From positions 65,037-129,036 of the forward strand of contig KN832873.1 in assembly GCA_000827325.1 (NCBI GenBank): a DNA stretch of 64,000 nt. Direction: 5' to 3'. The notes beneath the pieces were generated by a model. The model searched no databases. It was given only the letters and a program-made list of their open reading frames with translations, and had not been told where the DNA came from. Both the position numbers and the translations under genes were made by a program. The stretch comes from Oidiodendron maius Zn (Eukaryota > Ascomycota > Leotiomycetes > Myxotrichaceae). This document shows positions 9,880 through 19,925 of the stretch, in pieces (the stretch's first letter is position 1; every line of letters starts with the position of its first letter).

Positions 9880-10720
9880 CACTAGCTATTCCATGCCACG
9901 GCTGTCACTGGATGGCCTCCTGGAATGCCCTCCTCTTCAGCTTGGAATTGGGAAAGGTGACCACTAAAGATAACGGTTGCCACGTGAGACTTCTTGCGGG
10001 CCAAGCGCTGCACTTGTATTCCGTGCCTAAGGTGCTTGGGATCAAATTCTATATCTATCGCTATCGCATCACGGACATTCTTGGACTGCACCAGCATGCA
10101 GTATTCGAAGGATAGGTGGGCCAGGTGAGGGCCTCGCCACAGATAGTTATCGAAACGGCTCACGAAACCGTATCACTAGGTCGGTAAGCACACTGCTCTT
10201 CACCCCTCAAGCCAGTCGTGCCGTCGCTAGGGGATTCAGCACAATCTACGGCTGCAAGAACATATTTCCTAAGCCACCAGAGATTTATCTACACAAAATT
10301 ATAGTTGCTAGTGTAGTATGTCGGTAGTTGAAGCACGGAACTCGCAACCTGGACACCACTGATCTCACGGTCGTGAGAGAGTGTGTTGAAGCATCGAAGA
10401 GCAAAATGGTCATGTCCTTCTTCCTAATCCACAAATCTCTGGCATCCGGTGTCAAAGTTGCCTTCACCTTCTCAATCGACTGTTTTAGTAATGCAGCCTT
10501 GACTAGCATTTGGTAAGGAGATATATCATCTTTCGTTGCATAGTTCATGACGTAGTAGATAAGACACAACGCCTTCACCACAGTCGGGATCCATGAGATG
10601 CCCTGATTTGAACGAATGCACGTCGCAATCGCCGGTTACCATGGGTTAACCCAGCCATCGTTGCGAGCCAGGTGAATTACCCCTAGCTCATCGACCTCAG
10701 AGCTAGACCGCAGGAAAAGG
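9880..10720 (-). pseudogene. Helitron Rep/helicase-like relic
   Basis: Reading the minus strand across frames gives a recognisable stretch of fungal Helitron protein: LGVIHLARNDGWVNPW, then IATCIRSNQGISWIPTVVKA, LCLIYYVMNYATK, then LRCFNTLSHDREISGVQVAS, LPTYYTSNYNFV, INLWWLRKYV, FDNYLWRGPHLAHLSF, EYCMLVQSKNVRDAI and GIQVQRLARKKSHVATVIF. It is interrupted by stops (TAA after NPW, TAG after NYNFV) and at least one frameshift near 10400. No ATPase/helicase core or Helitron terminus was found, so this is an internal fragment. Identification rests on remembered family motifs. Confidence 0.7.
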
Positions 10721-11533
10721 GACAGCTAGGTATTTCCCTATGTGCACACAGATACGCCTGTGATTCTCTACCTTACATCAAACACGGCAACTGTAGAACA
10801 GTGCCGTGAGATTTTGTAGCTTAGATGGCGGATGCCTAGGCCGTGGATGTGGTTTGAAAGTGGGAAAGACAACCTCTCACGCTCTAGTTTCAAGAATGAA
10901 GTCGATAAATCGTCCCCAGTTTTGTCTGTCTACAACACCATTAGACAGACGAGGATACATATCGAAACCGGCGTCGATTCCCATGACTACGCTTTGCAAC
11001 TGAAATCACGCAAACGAAGAGTAGTAGATGATGAAATTGATAGGAACGAGTTCGCCGATGCCATACTTAACCCAGGAGAAAAGATGCAAAAGGCGGTGAA
11101 TTGATAATTCAATGGCCCTATGTTGTGTAACTGTAATACTACCAATAAGCAGATGACACATAGCCAGCGGTTGAAACATATCACGATGTTTTGTGCTCTA
11201 AAGGCTATAAAAGGGATAAACTTCATTCGTATCGGTTGTCCAAGGTCGGACATTTGTTGCAATACTTAACGACAATATCTTCTTCATATGGTGGCGCACA
11301 GCCGCAAAGCCTTTTAGAGAGGGATTAGAAGACATTGCTATTCTAGCAGGTAGCAATATTAGCCTCAATTTTATTGGCGAGACTCCATAGGCACTTATAT
11401 ACAAATCTTCGGGCGAAGCGAATAAGACTCCACGGACCGTATTCACTTAAATATTTCAACTCCATTGGATAGCTTAATGTCCACTAGTAGAGTTGAAGTG
11501 GCGTAACTAAGTCCTTTGTCTTCAAAGTCATTA
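10721..11533. other. Non-coding / unrecognised interval with dispersed repeat copy
   Basis: The plus-strand frame 10832..11104 (90 codons) has no recognised motif. The stretch also carries the second copy of the dispersed repeat (11308-11393). No convincing gene. Confidence 0.45.
11308..11393 (-). repeat. Dispersed repeat copy B
   Basis: Second copy of the block at 5308-5390, sharing TATTCTAGCAGG and AATATTAGCCTCAATTTTA with scattered substitutions. Same orientation as copy A. Confidence 0.6.
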
Positions 11534-14500
11534 TTAAAGATCTCTCGGCAGGAGGGGACGTTGACTATTCTCCTCCCGGCTACTGATCCACTCTCGAGAA
11601 CCACTCTGTCGACCGTTAGGTTGCTCAGCAGGTAACTTGAATTTAGGATTATCCAAGGCGTGAGGTTGTTCGGAGCTATTTGCTGACGAGTCTCCGAGGT
11701 GAATACTGCGTATAACAGAGTTAGCAAGTGATGCCACGATATAGCCTCGTAGCTCCCTGTCTTCCCTCGCACCCTCTTTCTCGAGGCGGAAGCGCTCTGC
11801 CCTTGACATACTTGATCGTCGAAGGTTGCGGATTTCATTTATGATGTACATTAACACATCCTCAGGACATCTACTTCGCTCGAGAGCTTGTTCGGACTTC
11901 CGTACATAACGGCGGGTAACGTCTGTTGCGCCTTCAACCGAAAAGGCAATGCAGTATGACATCTTCTTGCCCCATCCGTCACAGTATAACCGTGGGTTGT
12001 CCCAAGCTTTTTCGCAGGGGTCGACGTGGATCCATCGTTCTTGCAATTCGGAGTATACCTCAGTCCAGATATGATCCTCGGCATTCCAAACCCATCGTGC
12101 ACGGCTACCCACAGCACGGCAAAGCATAGTAAAGACGTTGCCCCATTCTCCGCACCGCCCTCTTCTCGTCTGAAGCAATTGCCAAACGTCACCGTATCGA
12201 GGGAAACGCGCATACCCCCCACAGTGCGTTTCATCAGAACATCGGTATCCTTCTACTCGCAAAGCGCCATAGGCAGCCTCTTCGGGCGTTGGAGGTATCA
12301 TACCGTCCGCAATCGTAGGTCCTTGGCAACTTGTGCAGTGTGGATTATTTACCCACAAGAAGAAGGATCGGTGGAACCACGTCAATAACGCGCGGATTAC
12401 ACAGTCTTGATATCCCCATTCAGGTTGTCGCCCATCTCCAATGCTCTTTGCTTGTGCTTCTAATACCTCGCTCTCCTCTTGTGCCTCTTTGTAAATCTGC
12501 TCCAGTGGAATAGCCTGTAATGCTTCGTCCAATAAATACGGATTTTCGTATTTTAGTGGAGTTTGTGATAATGAAATCAATAGGTTCCGAAATTTTTGCG
12601 ACTGCGCGTCAGAAGGTGGTTGAGGAATTTTTGGCAATTTTGCCAGAGAGGAATATGATGGTGGCAGTGCTGAAGGATTACTTGCTGAGGTTAATGGTCG
12701 ATAACCTGATACGTTTGGTGTATGGAGAGAATCAGAGGTTGATGATGCTGGCAAGGGACATACGGAGCCACTTTCCCGGGCCGCAGGATAGTTAACTCTA
12801 CTGCGATAGAATTCATTTAAACGTTTGGTCCGTAATAATATCTCGAACTGGTCTTGTAATATCTTTGCCCAGCTCTCATCGTCTTCTGTCTGCAGCCAGA
12901 ATCCTGGCTCGGGAATAGTTAAGGCGCACTGCTGATTATCTGGAACTAGCTCTCTATCTTTTGTAGACACGATTTCTGAGATTGAATCATCCACAGGGTC
13001 TGGGAATTGTTTGGGAACGTCTTTGGCCAAATTGTGGGTTTGCGTACAGCCAATCATGTTTTGTGATGTTTGGAGGACCTTAGGTGTAGTATCGTGGTAC
13101 CAAGTTGAGGTGGCATCATGTCTCGTGGTCCCATCTTCTGCGGGGATCTCGCATATGGCATCAATTCGCCCCCCAACTGGTGGCAGAGATGGCTTTCTGC
13201 AGTCTTTTTTCTGACCCTCGGCATCCGCCTGTTTGTATAGAAAGAGTTTTGCAGCTTTTCCTCTCAACTTCGACAAAAACGTCCTCTTTGTAATTGGGCG
13301 GGGAAAGATATTCTCTTCATGAGCTTTATTCACTGCAATAACAACCCCACCTCCAGGTGCCAGTCCCGAAAAAATTTCAACTCCAAATTGTCTTTCTGCT
13401 TCCATTGCAGCTTGAAGTAATTCTGCGCCGTTCGCAACGCCGAAGTCATCTGTCTTGGAATAATGAGCAGCAAGACTTGCCATCAAGACTCCTGGCTTTG
13501 GTAAAGATGTCTCCTTAGCTCTAAACGCCTGGCTTATTTGGTACATGGTGTTTTGAAGTGGGACTACATAGGCTTCGTTAAGAGGATTCGATGCAACTAC
13601 ATGGCCATAGACTTCTAGTGTCTTTTGGTTTACAACCAAAGAACCGCAATCGCCATCAATAATAGCTGAATAGATCCTGTCAACAAAAGACTTTCTTCGA
13701 GGATTGTGAAACTCACGCGTGGAGTCGTCCAAAATTACGTTCCATGTTTGACACAGATTTTCGCCTAGCCTTCCTCCAATATAAGAATTGCAATTAAGAA
13801 TCACACCCTTCTGTATTCCGCTAGCCCCAGAAATCATGAATACCGCAATTCCGGTTGTTTCGGGAGCTTTAGCTAGTCTCGTTAAGAACTTAGGGTTTCC
13901 AGGGTCGTCTTCTGAGTAGAACGCATTAGGTCGCTCGAAATATCCATCATCAAACTCAATCAAGGCCCAATCAAGATATGGCATGGAAATATCTGCGGGC
14001 TGTATTGAATCCAACTTGTGGCCATTTAAGGACAGGCTGTATTGTCCAGTTGGCTCCTGGCCCGTATCGATTTCTGCACAAACTTCTCCCGACACTACCG
14101 ATCCGATATTCGAAACTCTCAGATTATTATCCAAGTCTTCATATGCTACATCATCAATCCATGATTCGACAGCTTGATTTTCCTCGGTATCGCTTTCATC
14201 AATAAGGAAATCTGGCTCCTTTATAAACATCGGCTGTTGTTCTTCCTTTTGCTTGTTAAACAAATGGTCCACAGTCAATCCATACAGTTTAGAATCGACG
14301 TCAATAAGAATACCCAAAGTGGAAGTGCGATCCCCATGTCTCACTAACGACCCACAGATGGTGAGTACTGATTGATTCCGAGCAACGACTTGTTCCAATG
14401 CAGATCTTCGTTGCGTGGGTGTTGTTTGTTCCCGCCAAAATACAACTTTAAAAGGTACTATTGCGTTAACAGGTACCTGTAAACGTGGCTTGTTTGGTCC

Positions 14501-15223
14501 AAACGAAAACCTATTTGGTGTATATATGCTCTCTACTTGATATTGTCGCCTGATATGTCTGCTGCTCAACAATGATCGCAGAGGCTTAAAAATAGCCTCC
14601 GTGCAGAAGATAATAATAGACGCAACCGCATTCAAAGGAGTACTTCCACATAAGCGTAGCTCGTAGTTGATCATTGATGTGTGATGTTTCAGAACTTTGT
14701 GGATATCTACAGCTTGTTTGAAAAAATCAACAAGTTGTGGATAGCGCTCGTGGAATTCGGGGGCGATGGGGGCACGTGAATAAATGTTTTGGTCCGTGCC
14801 GGGAACCCTTTTTGGGTCAGCAAAATCCGTTGAGGGCCGCTGCGAGCACTGCTCTGTTGAAGATCTATTGAAAACCTGAGGAGGGTCTAGGGGGACCCGA
14901 AGGCTATATTCGGGTGAGGAGCAAGCATGGTTTTGTCTCGATCCACGATCTTCACTGGGAGTATTTTGGCAGGAGTCTGTCGATACTTTCGGATCTAATG
15001 TGTCTAGTTCGGAGAAGCGTAATCTAGCGACTCTGTCGCTCTCTGAAGCCGATTCTTGCCATTCGTTATTCAAACTTGATATTTGCTGGCGATTGTTTGC
15101 ATGGTCTCTCCTGAAAGAAGACCACCTGGAGGGGTCTCTTTGCGTTATATCTTCCGAGTTATCGGTGCGGATCTGGATTCTGGGTACCGGTGGGTGTCCG
15201 ACAACGACAGTTTGAGAGTTCAT
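11534..15223 (-). CDS. Chymotrypsin-like cysteine protease-PNGase (transglutaminase-like) fusion
   Basis: One uninterrupted 1,229-aa frame from ATG 15223 ([12 protein letters not shown]). The frame extends 12 codons further upstream without an ATG. Residues 1-170 are polar and probably disordered. Residues about 260-560 resemble the trypsin/chymotrypsin-fold domain of fungal multidomain proteins, with His320 (LTVDHLF), Asp418 (DWALIEF) and Cys526 (GDCGS) in the catalytic places, so the nucleophile is Cys, not Ser. After a polar linker, residues about 860-1165 match fungal peptide:N-glycanase PNG1: the zinc-type CTSC and RCSDETHC pairs, then Cys1024 (GRCGEWGN), His1051 ([10 protein letters not shown]) and Asp1068 ([10 protein letters not shown]). 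The 27 and 17 residue spacings equal those recalled for yeast Png1 (C191/H218/D235). PNGases remove N-glycans from misfolded glycoproteins. As I recall, most filamentous-ascomycete PNG1 copies have lost the catalytic Cys and His; this copy has both. It is divergent to the next gene. Confidence 0.85.
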   Translation of the reverse strand: MNSQTVVVGHPPVPRIQIRTDNSEDITQRDPSRWSSFRRDHANNRQQISSLNNEWQESASESDRVARLRFSELDTLDPKVSTDSCQNTPSEDRGSRQNHACSSPEYSLRVPLDPPQVFNRSSTEQCSQRPSTDFADPKRVPGTDQNIYSRAPIAPEFHERYPQLVDFFKQAVDIHKVLKHHTSMINYELRLCGSTPLNAVASIIIFCTEAIFKPLRSLLSSRHIRRQYQVESIYTPNRFSFGPNKPRLQVPVNAIVPFKVVFWREQTTPTQRRSALEQVVARNQSVLTICGSLVRHGDRTSTLGILIDVDSKLYGLTVDHLFNKQKEEQQPMFIKEPDFLIDESDTEENQAVESWIDDVAYEDLDNNLRVSNIGSVVSGEVCAEIDTGQEPTGQYSLSLNGHKLDSIQPADISMPYLDWALIEFDDGYFERPNAFYSEDDPGNPKFLTRLAKAPETTGIAVFMISGASGIQKGVILNCNSYIGGRLGENLCQTWNVILDDSTREFHNPRRKSFVDRIYSAIIDGDCGSLVVNQKTLEVYGHVVASNPLNEAYVVPLQNTMYQISQAFRAKETSLPKPGVLMASLAAHYSKTDDFGVANGAELLQAAMEAERQFGVEIFSGLAPGGGVVIAVNKAHEENIFPRPITKRTFLSKLRGKAAKLFLYKQADAEGQKKDCRKPSLPPVGGRIDAICEIPAEDGTTRHDATSTWYHDTTPKVLQTSQNMIGCTQTHNLAKDVPKQFPDPVDDSISEIVSTKDRELVPDNQQCALTIPEPGFWLQTEDDESWAKILQDQFEILLRTKRLNEFYRSRVNYPAARESGSVCPLPASSTSDSLHTPNVSGYRPLTSASNPSALPPSYSSLAKLPKIPQPPSDAQSQKFRNLLISLSQTPLKYENPYLLDEALQAIPLEQIYKEAQEESEVLEAQAKSIGDGRQPEWGYQDCVIRALLTWFHRSFFLWVNNPHCTSCQGPTIADGMIPPTPEEAAYGALRVEGYRCSDETHCGGYARFPRYGDVWQLLQTRRGRCGEWGNVFTMLCRAVGSRARWVWNAEDHIWTEVYSELQERWIHVDPCEKAWDNPRLYCDGWGKKMSYCIAFSVEGATDVTRRYVRKSEQALERSRCPEDVLMYIINEIRNLRRSSMSRAERFRLEKEGAREDRELRGYIVASLANSVIRSIHLGDSSANSSEQPHALDNPKFKLPAEQPNGRQSGSREWISSREENSQRPLLPRDL

Positions 15224-15649
15224 TTTGTGAATGGTCACCGAATACGGGGGTATATCCAACGTCGCCTTGGAGTTGAGATCCGAGCGGCAAAACTAGGGGA
15301 TGATGCGATATTGAATTTCATTATTTCTTGATATCAAAACAGATTGTCTTCTAAGTTACAATACAACATAGCAGAACGCGCGTTGTGGCTTGGCAGTGCG
15401 GAATAAAATGCATGCAGCTGTCACTGATGGTCATTCGAGGCTTATACTGCAGGTGCTGGGGTTAAGCGGCGAGTTCTTATAGGAGTGAAGTTAGGCGAAA
15501 AAGGCAACTTGGAAGCCGCGCGTTCTAGTTTGAGGCGCTGTGGCAAGACGCGCAGTAGGATTTGCTTTTGTCCTCTCAGCCTTGCGCAATATGAAGAAGT
15601 ATGGAACTTCACTTATGGAAGAGAGGTGGCATCTCAGACAGCAAACAAA
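15224..15649. promoter_or_regulatory. Shared bidirectional intergenic region
   Basis: 426 bp separate the divergent start codons of the protease-PNGase gene (15223, minus) and the two-TM protein gene (15650, plus). Open frame continues into it from both sides but no in-frame ATG was found. A shared promoter is inferred from spacing only; no specific operator was identified. Confidence 0.4.
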
Positions 15650-16842
15650 ATGAGAATCGCTACACCCGCCGAGAAAAGGTCAATCGTGAGAGACTTGTTT
15701 GGTGCCGAGGAAAAATTCCGTTCTTTCAGCACCTACTTCAAGACATACGACTCTCTGACGGCTCCGCAACATACGACGGTTCAGATATATCCCTCTGCTG
15801 TAAATTCTCATGACGATCTTCGAAGACTAGCGCTTGAATTGAGGGCAGATCCACAATATACCCGTGAAGAATTCAGGAACAGAATTTTCCCCCCAGATGT
15901 TAAAGATCCCGAGACTATTATTGATCAGGAGCGTGCGATTAACATCGCTGTGCAGCTCACGTTCATGATTGATTGTTCCGACAAGGATCGCCACTGCGAA
16001 GGTTATGAGGTTGGCGGCTTCAGGCCAGTGAGCTGGGACAACTCGGAGCCTTTTATTGATTTTGTCGGAAAGGTCTTTCCTGCTGATGTCCATGACCATG
16101 GAAAGGTTCGCACAGCAATAAAGGAGAAAAAGTCGTTGAAATGTTGGAAGTTAAAGAAGCGTGCGCACATCAAGTTTCTCCCTACAGATAATTTAGCGGA
16201 GCATCTTCTATATGATCCGCAGGATGACGTAGTTCGTATATTCCATCAAACTGCATTTTTGAAAGCTCATCTTCGCCTTTCCGCAAAAATGCCTCTGAGC
16301 TGCGGACTTAAAGATAGTCTACGAATGTGAGACTCAATTACCTTCAAATAACTTATTTCAGTCCACTGGATCTAACTCGTATTTATAGGGGAACATTGCC
16401 ACCACAACTGCTTTTGGAGACATTACACTCCTTGCAATGCATCCTTTTCCCTCCAGTCGATGAGAAGTCGTCCATGTTCCTAGAGAGCATCGTTAAAGAT
16501 GCGAACCCCGGCTTCGATCCTGATTGTCTCCTTTACGAGGGATACACTAGGCCGGTCCCAGAAAATTTTGAATATCACTATTGGGGTAACCGACTTGTTA
16601 GGCTGCACCAAGTTGTAACAAACCCGAAGCCAAGGCATCGTATTAGCCTCTGGATACAAAGACATGCTTCGGAGAGGAATGCTTTGTTCGTGGCTATACT
16701 TTCGCTTGTTCTTTCTGCATTCTTTGGGTTCCTGAGCGTTGTTTTGGGACTTTTGCAAGTCTGGTTGTCGTATCAGTCTTGGAAACTCCAAAAGCTTCCT
16801 CCACCAGCATCTGATATTTCATCTTTAGCGCCTAGAAGATAG
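15650..16842 (+). CDS. Fungal conserved protein with two C-terminal TM segments
   Basis: Two exons, 15650..16326 and 16389..16842, joined across a 62-bp intron (GTGAGA donor, CTAAC branch, TAG acceptor) to 376 aa. The join yields DSLRMGTLPPQLLLETLHS, matching the pattern of a large uncharacterised ascomycete family with KFRxFSTYFKTY near the start, FHQTAFLKAHLRLS in the middle and two adjacent hydrophobic helices near the end (about 325-362). Relatives are frequent near NLR/HET-type genes in my recollection, but no function is known. The start was chosen at ATG 15650 (MRIATPAEKRSIV), as the longer frame upstream lacks an ATG. It may be co-expressed with the divergent protease-PNGase gene. Confidence 0.8.
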
Positions 16843-17072
16843 GCCCCGCGCGGGTATAACTAGATAAGACTTAGGATCTTCCTTAAGTATATTTGCTTAT
16901 AATATATAGAGCAAAGATGGGATGCATTAATAACTATAGTATCGGCAGGCCGTTGGTGGCGGCGTGATATTTGCCCTCGCAGCAAAGCTAGAAGAACTCC
17001 GTCTCGGAAGGAGACGGCCTGGTGTATTGTTTGTTAACTAATACTACCGTAATGAGAGACCGACTTGGTATT

Positions 17073-17430
17073 TTACTGTGATAACCTACCTATCTTCACA
17101 AACACTCTGAAATATACTTCTTCAATCATGTAGTTATGATAGGAATAGAAGTTGCATCCATATACGATACTAATGACATCGCCTTTCTGCACGGATTCCG
17201 GTGCAAGTCCCAAATAGCCGTTAGTTGTGGTTATCAGCTTGCGACCGACGAGCGAAATTATGCACGACGTCATACTAGGAATACTACCCGAGATTTCTAT
17301 GTCTGCATCTGGACCAAAATTTGACATGTCGGGGAAAGAATTCACGCAAGCTTGTTCCAAGAATAGAAAAGTGTGTATTTGTATGGCGAAGCCTGTCGAA
17401 GGACTTCCATCATTGCATATCTACAGTATT
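17073..17430 (-). pseudogene. HET-domain protein C-terminal remnant
   Basis: The minus-strand frame contains GRKLITTTNGYLGLAPESVQ and KGDVISIVYGCN. These match the conserved C-terminal segment of fungal heterokaryon-incompatibility (HET) proteins (R-R-F-x-T-x-x-G-Y-x-G-L-x-P followed by GDxVxxxxG). There is no ATG for this frame, no HET domain upstream, and a TAG interrupts the frame at about 17420. It is a decayed fragment or the last exon of a gene destroyed by the insertion of other sequence. Confidence 0.6.
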
Positions 17431-17553
17431 CTCTTGGCATTCGTTAAGGCATCCCCACACAAATAACTGACAAAATTACAAGTTGACAACTCCTACTCAC
17501 CTAACCCGACGTGAAAACTGTAAACCAAAGAGAAAGGATCAAACGCCTCGAGC

Positions 17554-19267
17554 TTAACTATCATCTTGCCCGATATCGTCTGGTCCCAAGAACTCATAAA
17601 TCTCTGCTCTTAGTACATCTAACTCAGTTTCTCGCCCCCATTCTTGAAGCCAAGACCTTAAGTAGGTCTTGAGGTCCAAGACCAACGCATTATTCTCGCC
17701 ATAATACTTTGCCGCCATTTTAATCGCTCCTCGAAGATTGGACTCGGCGTCTTCTTTGTGATCTAAAAAGTACTGGCATTGTGAAACCAGCTCAAGCATG
17801 TCGATTACGCGAGGTTCTTGTCTCCCAGACGGTCTAAGGTAAATAAGTATACCTTCCAGTACTTCTATTGCCTCGGTATATCGCCGTTGCTTATATAGAG
17901 CATTTCCATAAGAATACTTAATATAAGAAAGACGCTCATCGAATCTGTCAAATTCTTGTTCCCCTTGTACCAAAAGACAATGGAGAAGTTGGGGACCATT
18001 TGACATACACGGGCTGTTAAGGTATCTAGCGTAACACTGAACGACTGTAGGGTGAAATTGCCCCAAAGAGCTAGTAAATTTGTCGGAAATACATCTCCAC
18101 GCTTGTGTAAGGCCAAGCTCGAAATGGGAGTCTCCCAGGTTGCTGATATGGCAAAAGATGTGTCGAAAAGGATTTTCTTCGACAAAAATATTGATTACCA
18201 TCTCGCGCGCTAGGTTTTGGAAGATTCTTGCTACCTCGCTGTACCCGTTAAGCCTCAGAGCTATAAGAAAGTCCAAAAACATTTCCAATGCTCTTGGATG
18301 CTGTTCTCGAAGCAGGGGATTCACAACGTCAGAAGCCTTGGAGAAATACCGACGGCCTTCGGCGAATGACTTTGATTGCATCAGCCGTATCCCCGTATAG
18401 CTTAAATGTCGAAAGATATTCGGTGATTGGGTCCCTTTTGCACTAGCGGAATCGAGATAACCGTTATCTTTCTCCATAAAAAGCCCACCATCAAACGCGC
18501 CCTCAAAATAGGACGTAATGCTAGCGAAAAGCTTCTCATATACAAGTAGACTTTGAGGAGGCAACGGAGAATCTGGTACTTCAAAGGATTGGATCTCGGG
18601 ATTGGAAAAAAGGATTTGTCGAGTTTGGTCCACGCTAAGATACGTATTTACCACGTTGCCTTGCGTAGCATCCAGAGACATATATGAGACGCTACCCATT
18701 TCTGCACCCAAAGGTTCGTAAAAGTCGACTCCCAAACCTCCAGGTCCCAGGGTGGTTGCATATCCCGGCTTCGGTGTCAGTGGTGGTGTCCAACACTCAA
18801 TCGCTGTAGACATGGAAGCTTCAGCAGTCTGTGGCACGACCTCAGGATCCAAAATGCCTTTCCTCTTAAAGTATCGCAGAACATCGTCGATCGTCATTGT
18901 CTTTCCTCTAACGCGAAATACGGAGTCTTTCCCAATCGCAGCCCTCTGCACTTTCATGTTCAACATTGCTCTCGCCTCGGTTTCTTTGGTCTTCTTGTCA
19001 AGATTCCATTTCTTGATTCTGTCTTTGTACATCTTGGCCCTAAGTATTATCAGCGAAGGTCCATGAATGGCAAAATTATTTCATCACCTACGTTGCGCGG
19101 AGACCATAGTCTCGTTCCATAACGGCCATTACTTCTTTGAGTGTCTTTTTTTCGTCGGCGTAGAGACGTTTGATCATCGGACGGCAACGATTCCACTCTG
19201 CACGAGTGGGCTGTGCGTAAGATAAAGTCATGGCCATCTCTTCAGGCCCCGAAAACAATCGCTCCAT
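17554..19267 (-). CDS. Clr5-domain TPR-like protein
   Basis: Two exons, 19267..19092 and 19039..17554 (52-bp intron, GTAGGT donor, TAG acceptor), encoding 553 aa. Residues about 18-80 form a Clr5 domain (EWNRCRPMIKRLY, KTLKEVMAVMERDYGLRAT, KMYKDRIKKWNLDKK), which the splice rebuilds exactly. Clr5 domains are short, probably DNA-binding modules first named from fission yeast Clr5. The rest (about 220-540) is helical with repeat-like AxxY/ALxxYxxG patterns (YSYGNALYKQRRYTEAIEV), suggesting tetratricopeptide-like repeats. Proteins of this architecture are numerous and variable in filamentous fungi; the target is unknown. The frame is intact. Confidence 0.82.
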
Positions 19268-19925
19268 TTAGAGTTAAAGATAAGCCGTGATACTCAATCA
19301 CCGCGTTGCGGCTTAGCAGTGGGAAAGTTGTGATAAAAGAATTGGAACAAGTTGGAATGATATCTGCGGTAGCTATAACGTGCCTACAAAATCTCCAGGG
19401 TAGCACAAGGGTTCTCATCATGATAGAGAGCATGCCTATATAGACGAAGACTGTCGGAGTGAGGCTGGAGCAGAGCATGAAACTGTGACAGATGCAGGTG
19501 GATGCGTATTAATTGGGTGGTTATTCGATCAAAAGTACTATGCAGACGCAACCCATGCGCCGGAGCGAGAAAGTAAGGCGGATGACTCTATTTTGCCAGC
19601 CAACCACGTTTGATTACTCGGTGACTGGGTAGAATATACTTAGCAAATAGCACGTGAAAGGTACAATCAAGTACTAGGCTCAGTACTTCCATTCTCTGTA
19701 CTGCGGCTGCCATCGGGAATTTGTCTGGGTGCTCTCCAACATGACAGGTCCCCTTCAATATCTTTTGCGATGACACTTACTGCAATATCATACTTTATAC
19801 ACTATACGGACAGTCCTCCAATGGTATTCTATGACACCTTTACGTAAGGCGCACGGGCCACTTCCCTCCAACTCACGTCCCAAGCCAAGAGATGAGATCG
19901 CTGCCTGGTATAACCAAGACTATCC
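19268..19925. other. Intergenic
   Basis: Upstream region shared by the divergent Clr5 gene (left) and HET gene (right). Only short unrecognised frames; nothing annotated. Confidence 0.5.

Noticed and set aside
9882-10163. 93-codon minus ORF as an independent gene
   Set aside because: It is the C-terminal part of the Helitron relic; upstream homology continues across stops in the same order.
11443-12388. Plus- and minus-strand ORFs inside the protease-PNGase gene
   Set aside because: Shadows of the 1,229-aa frame, which has domain homology along its length.
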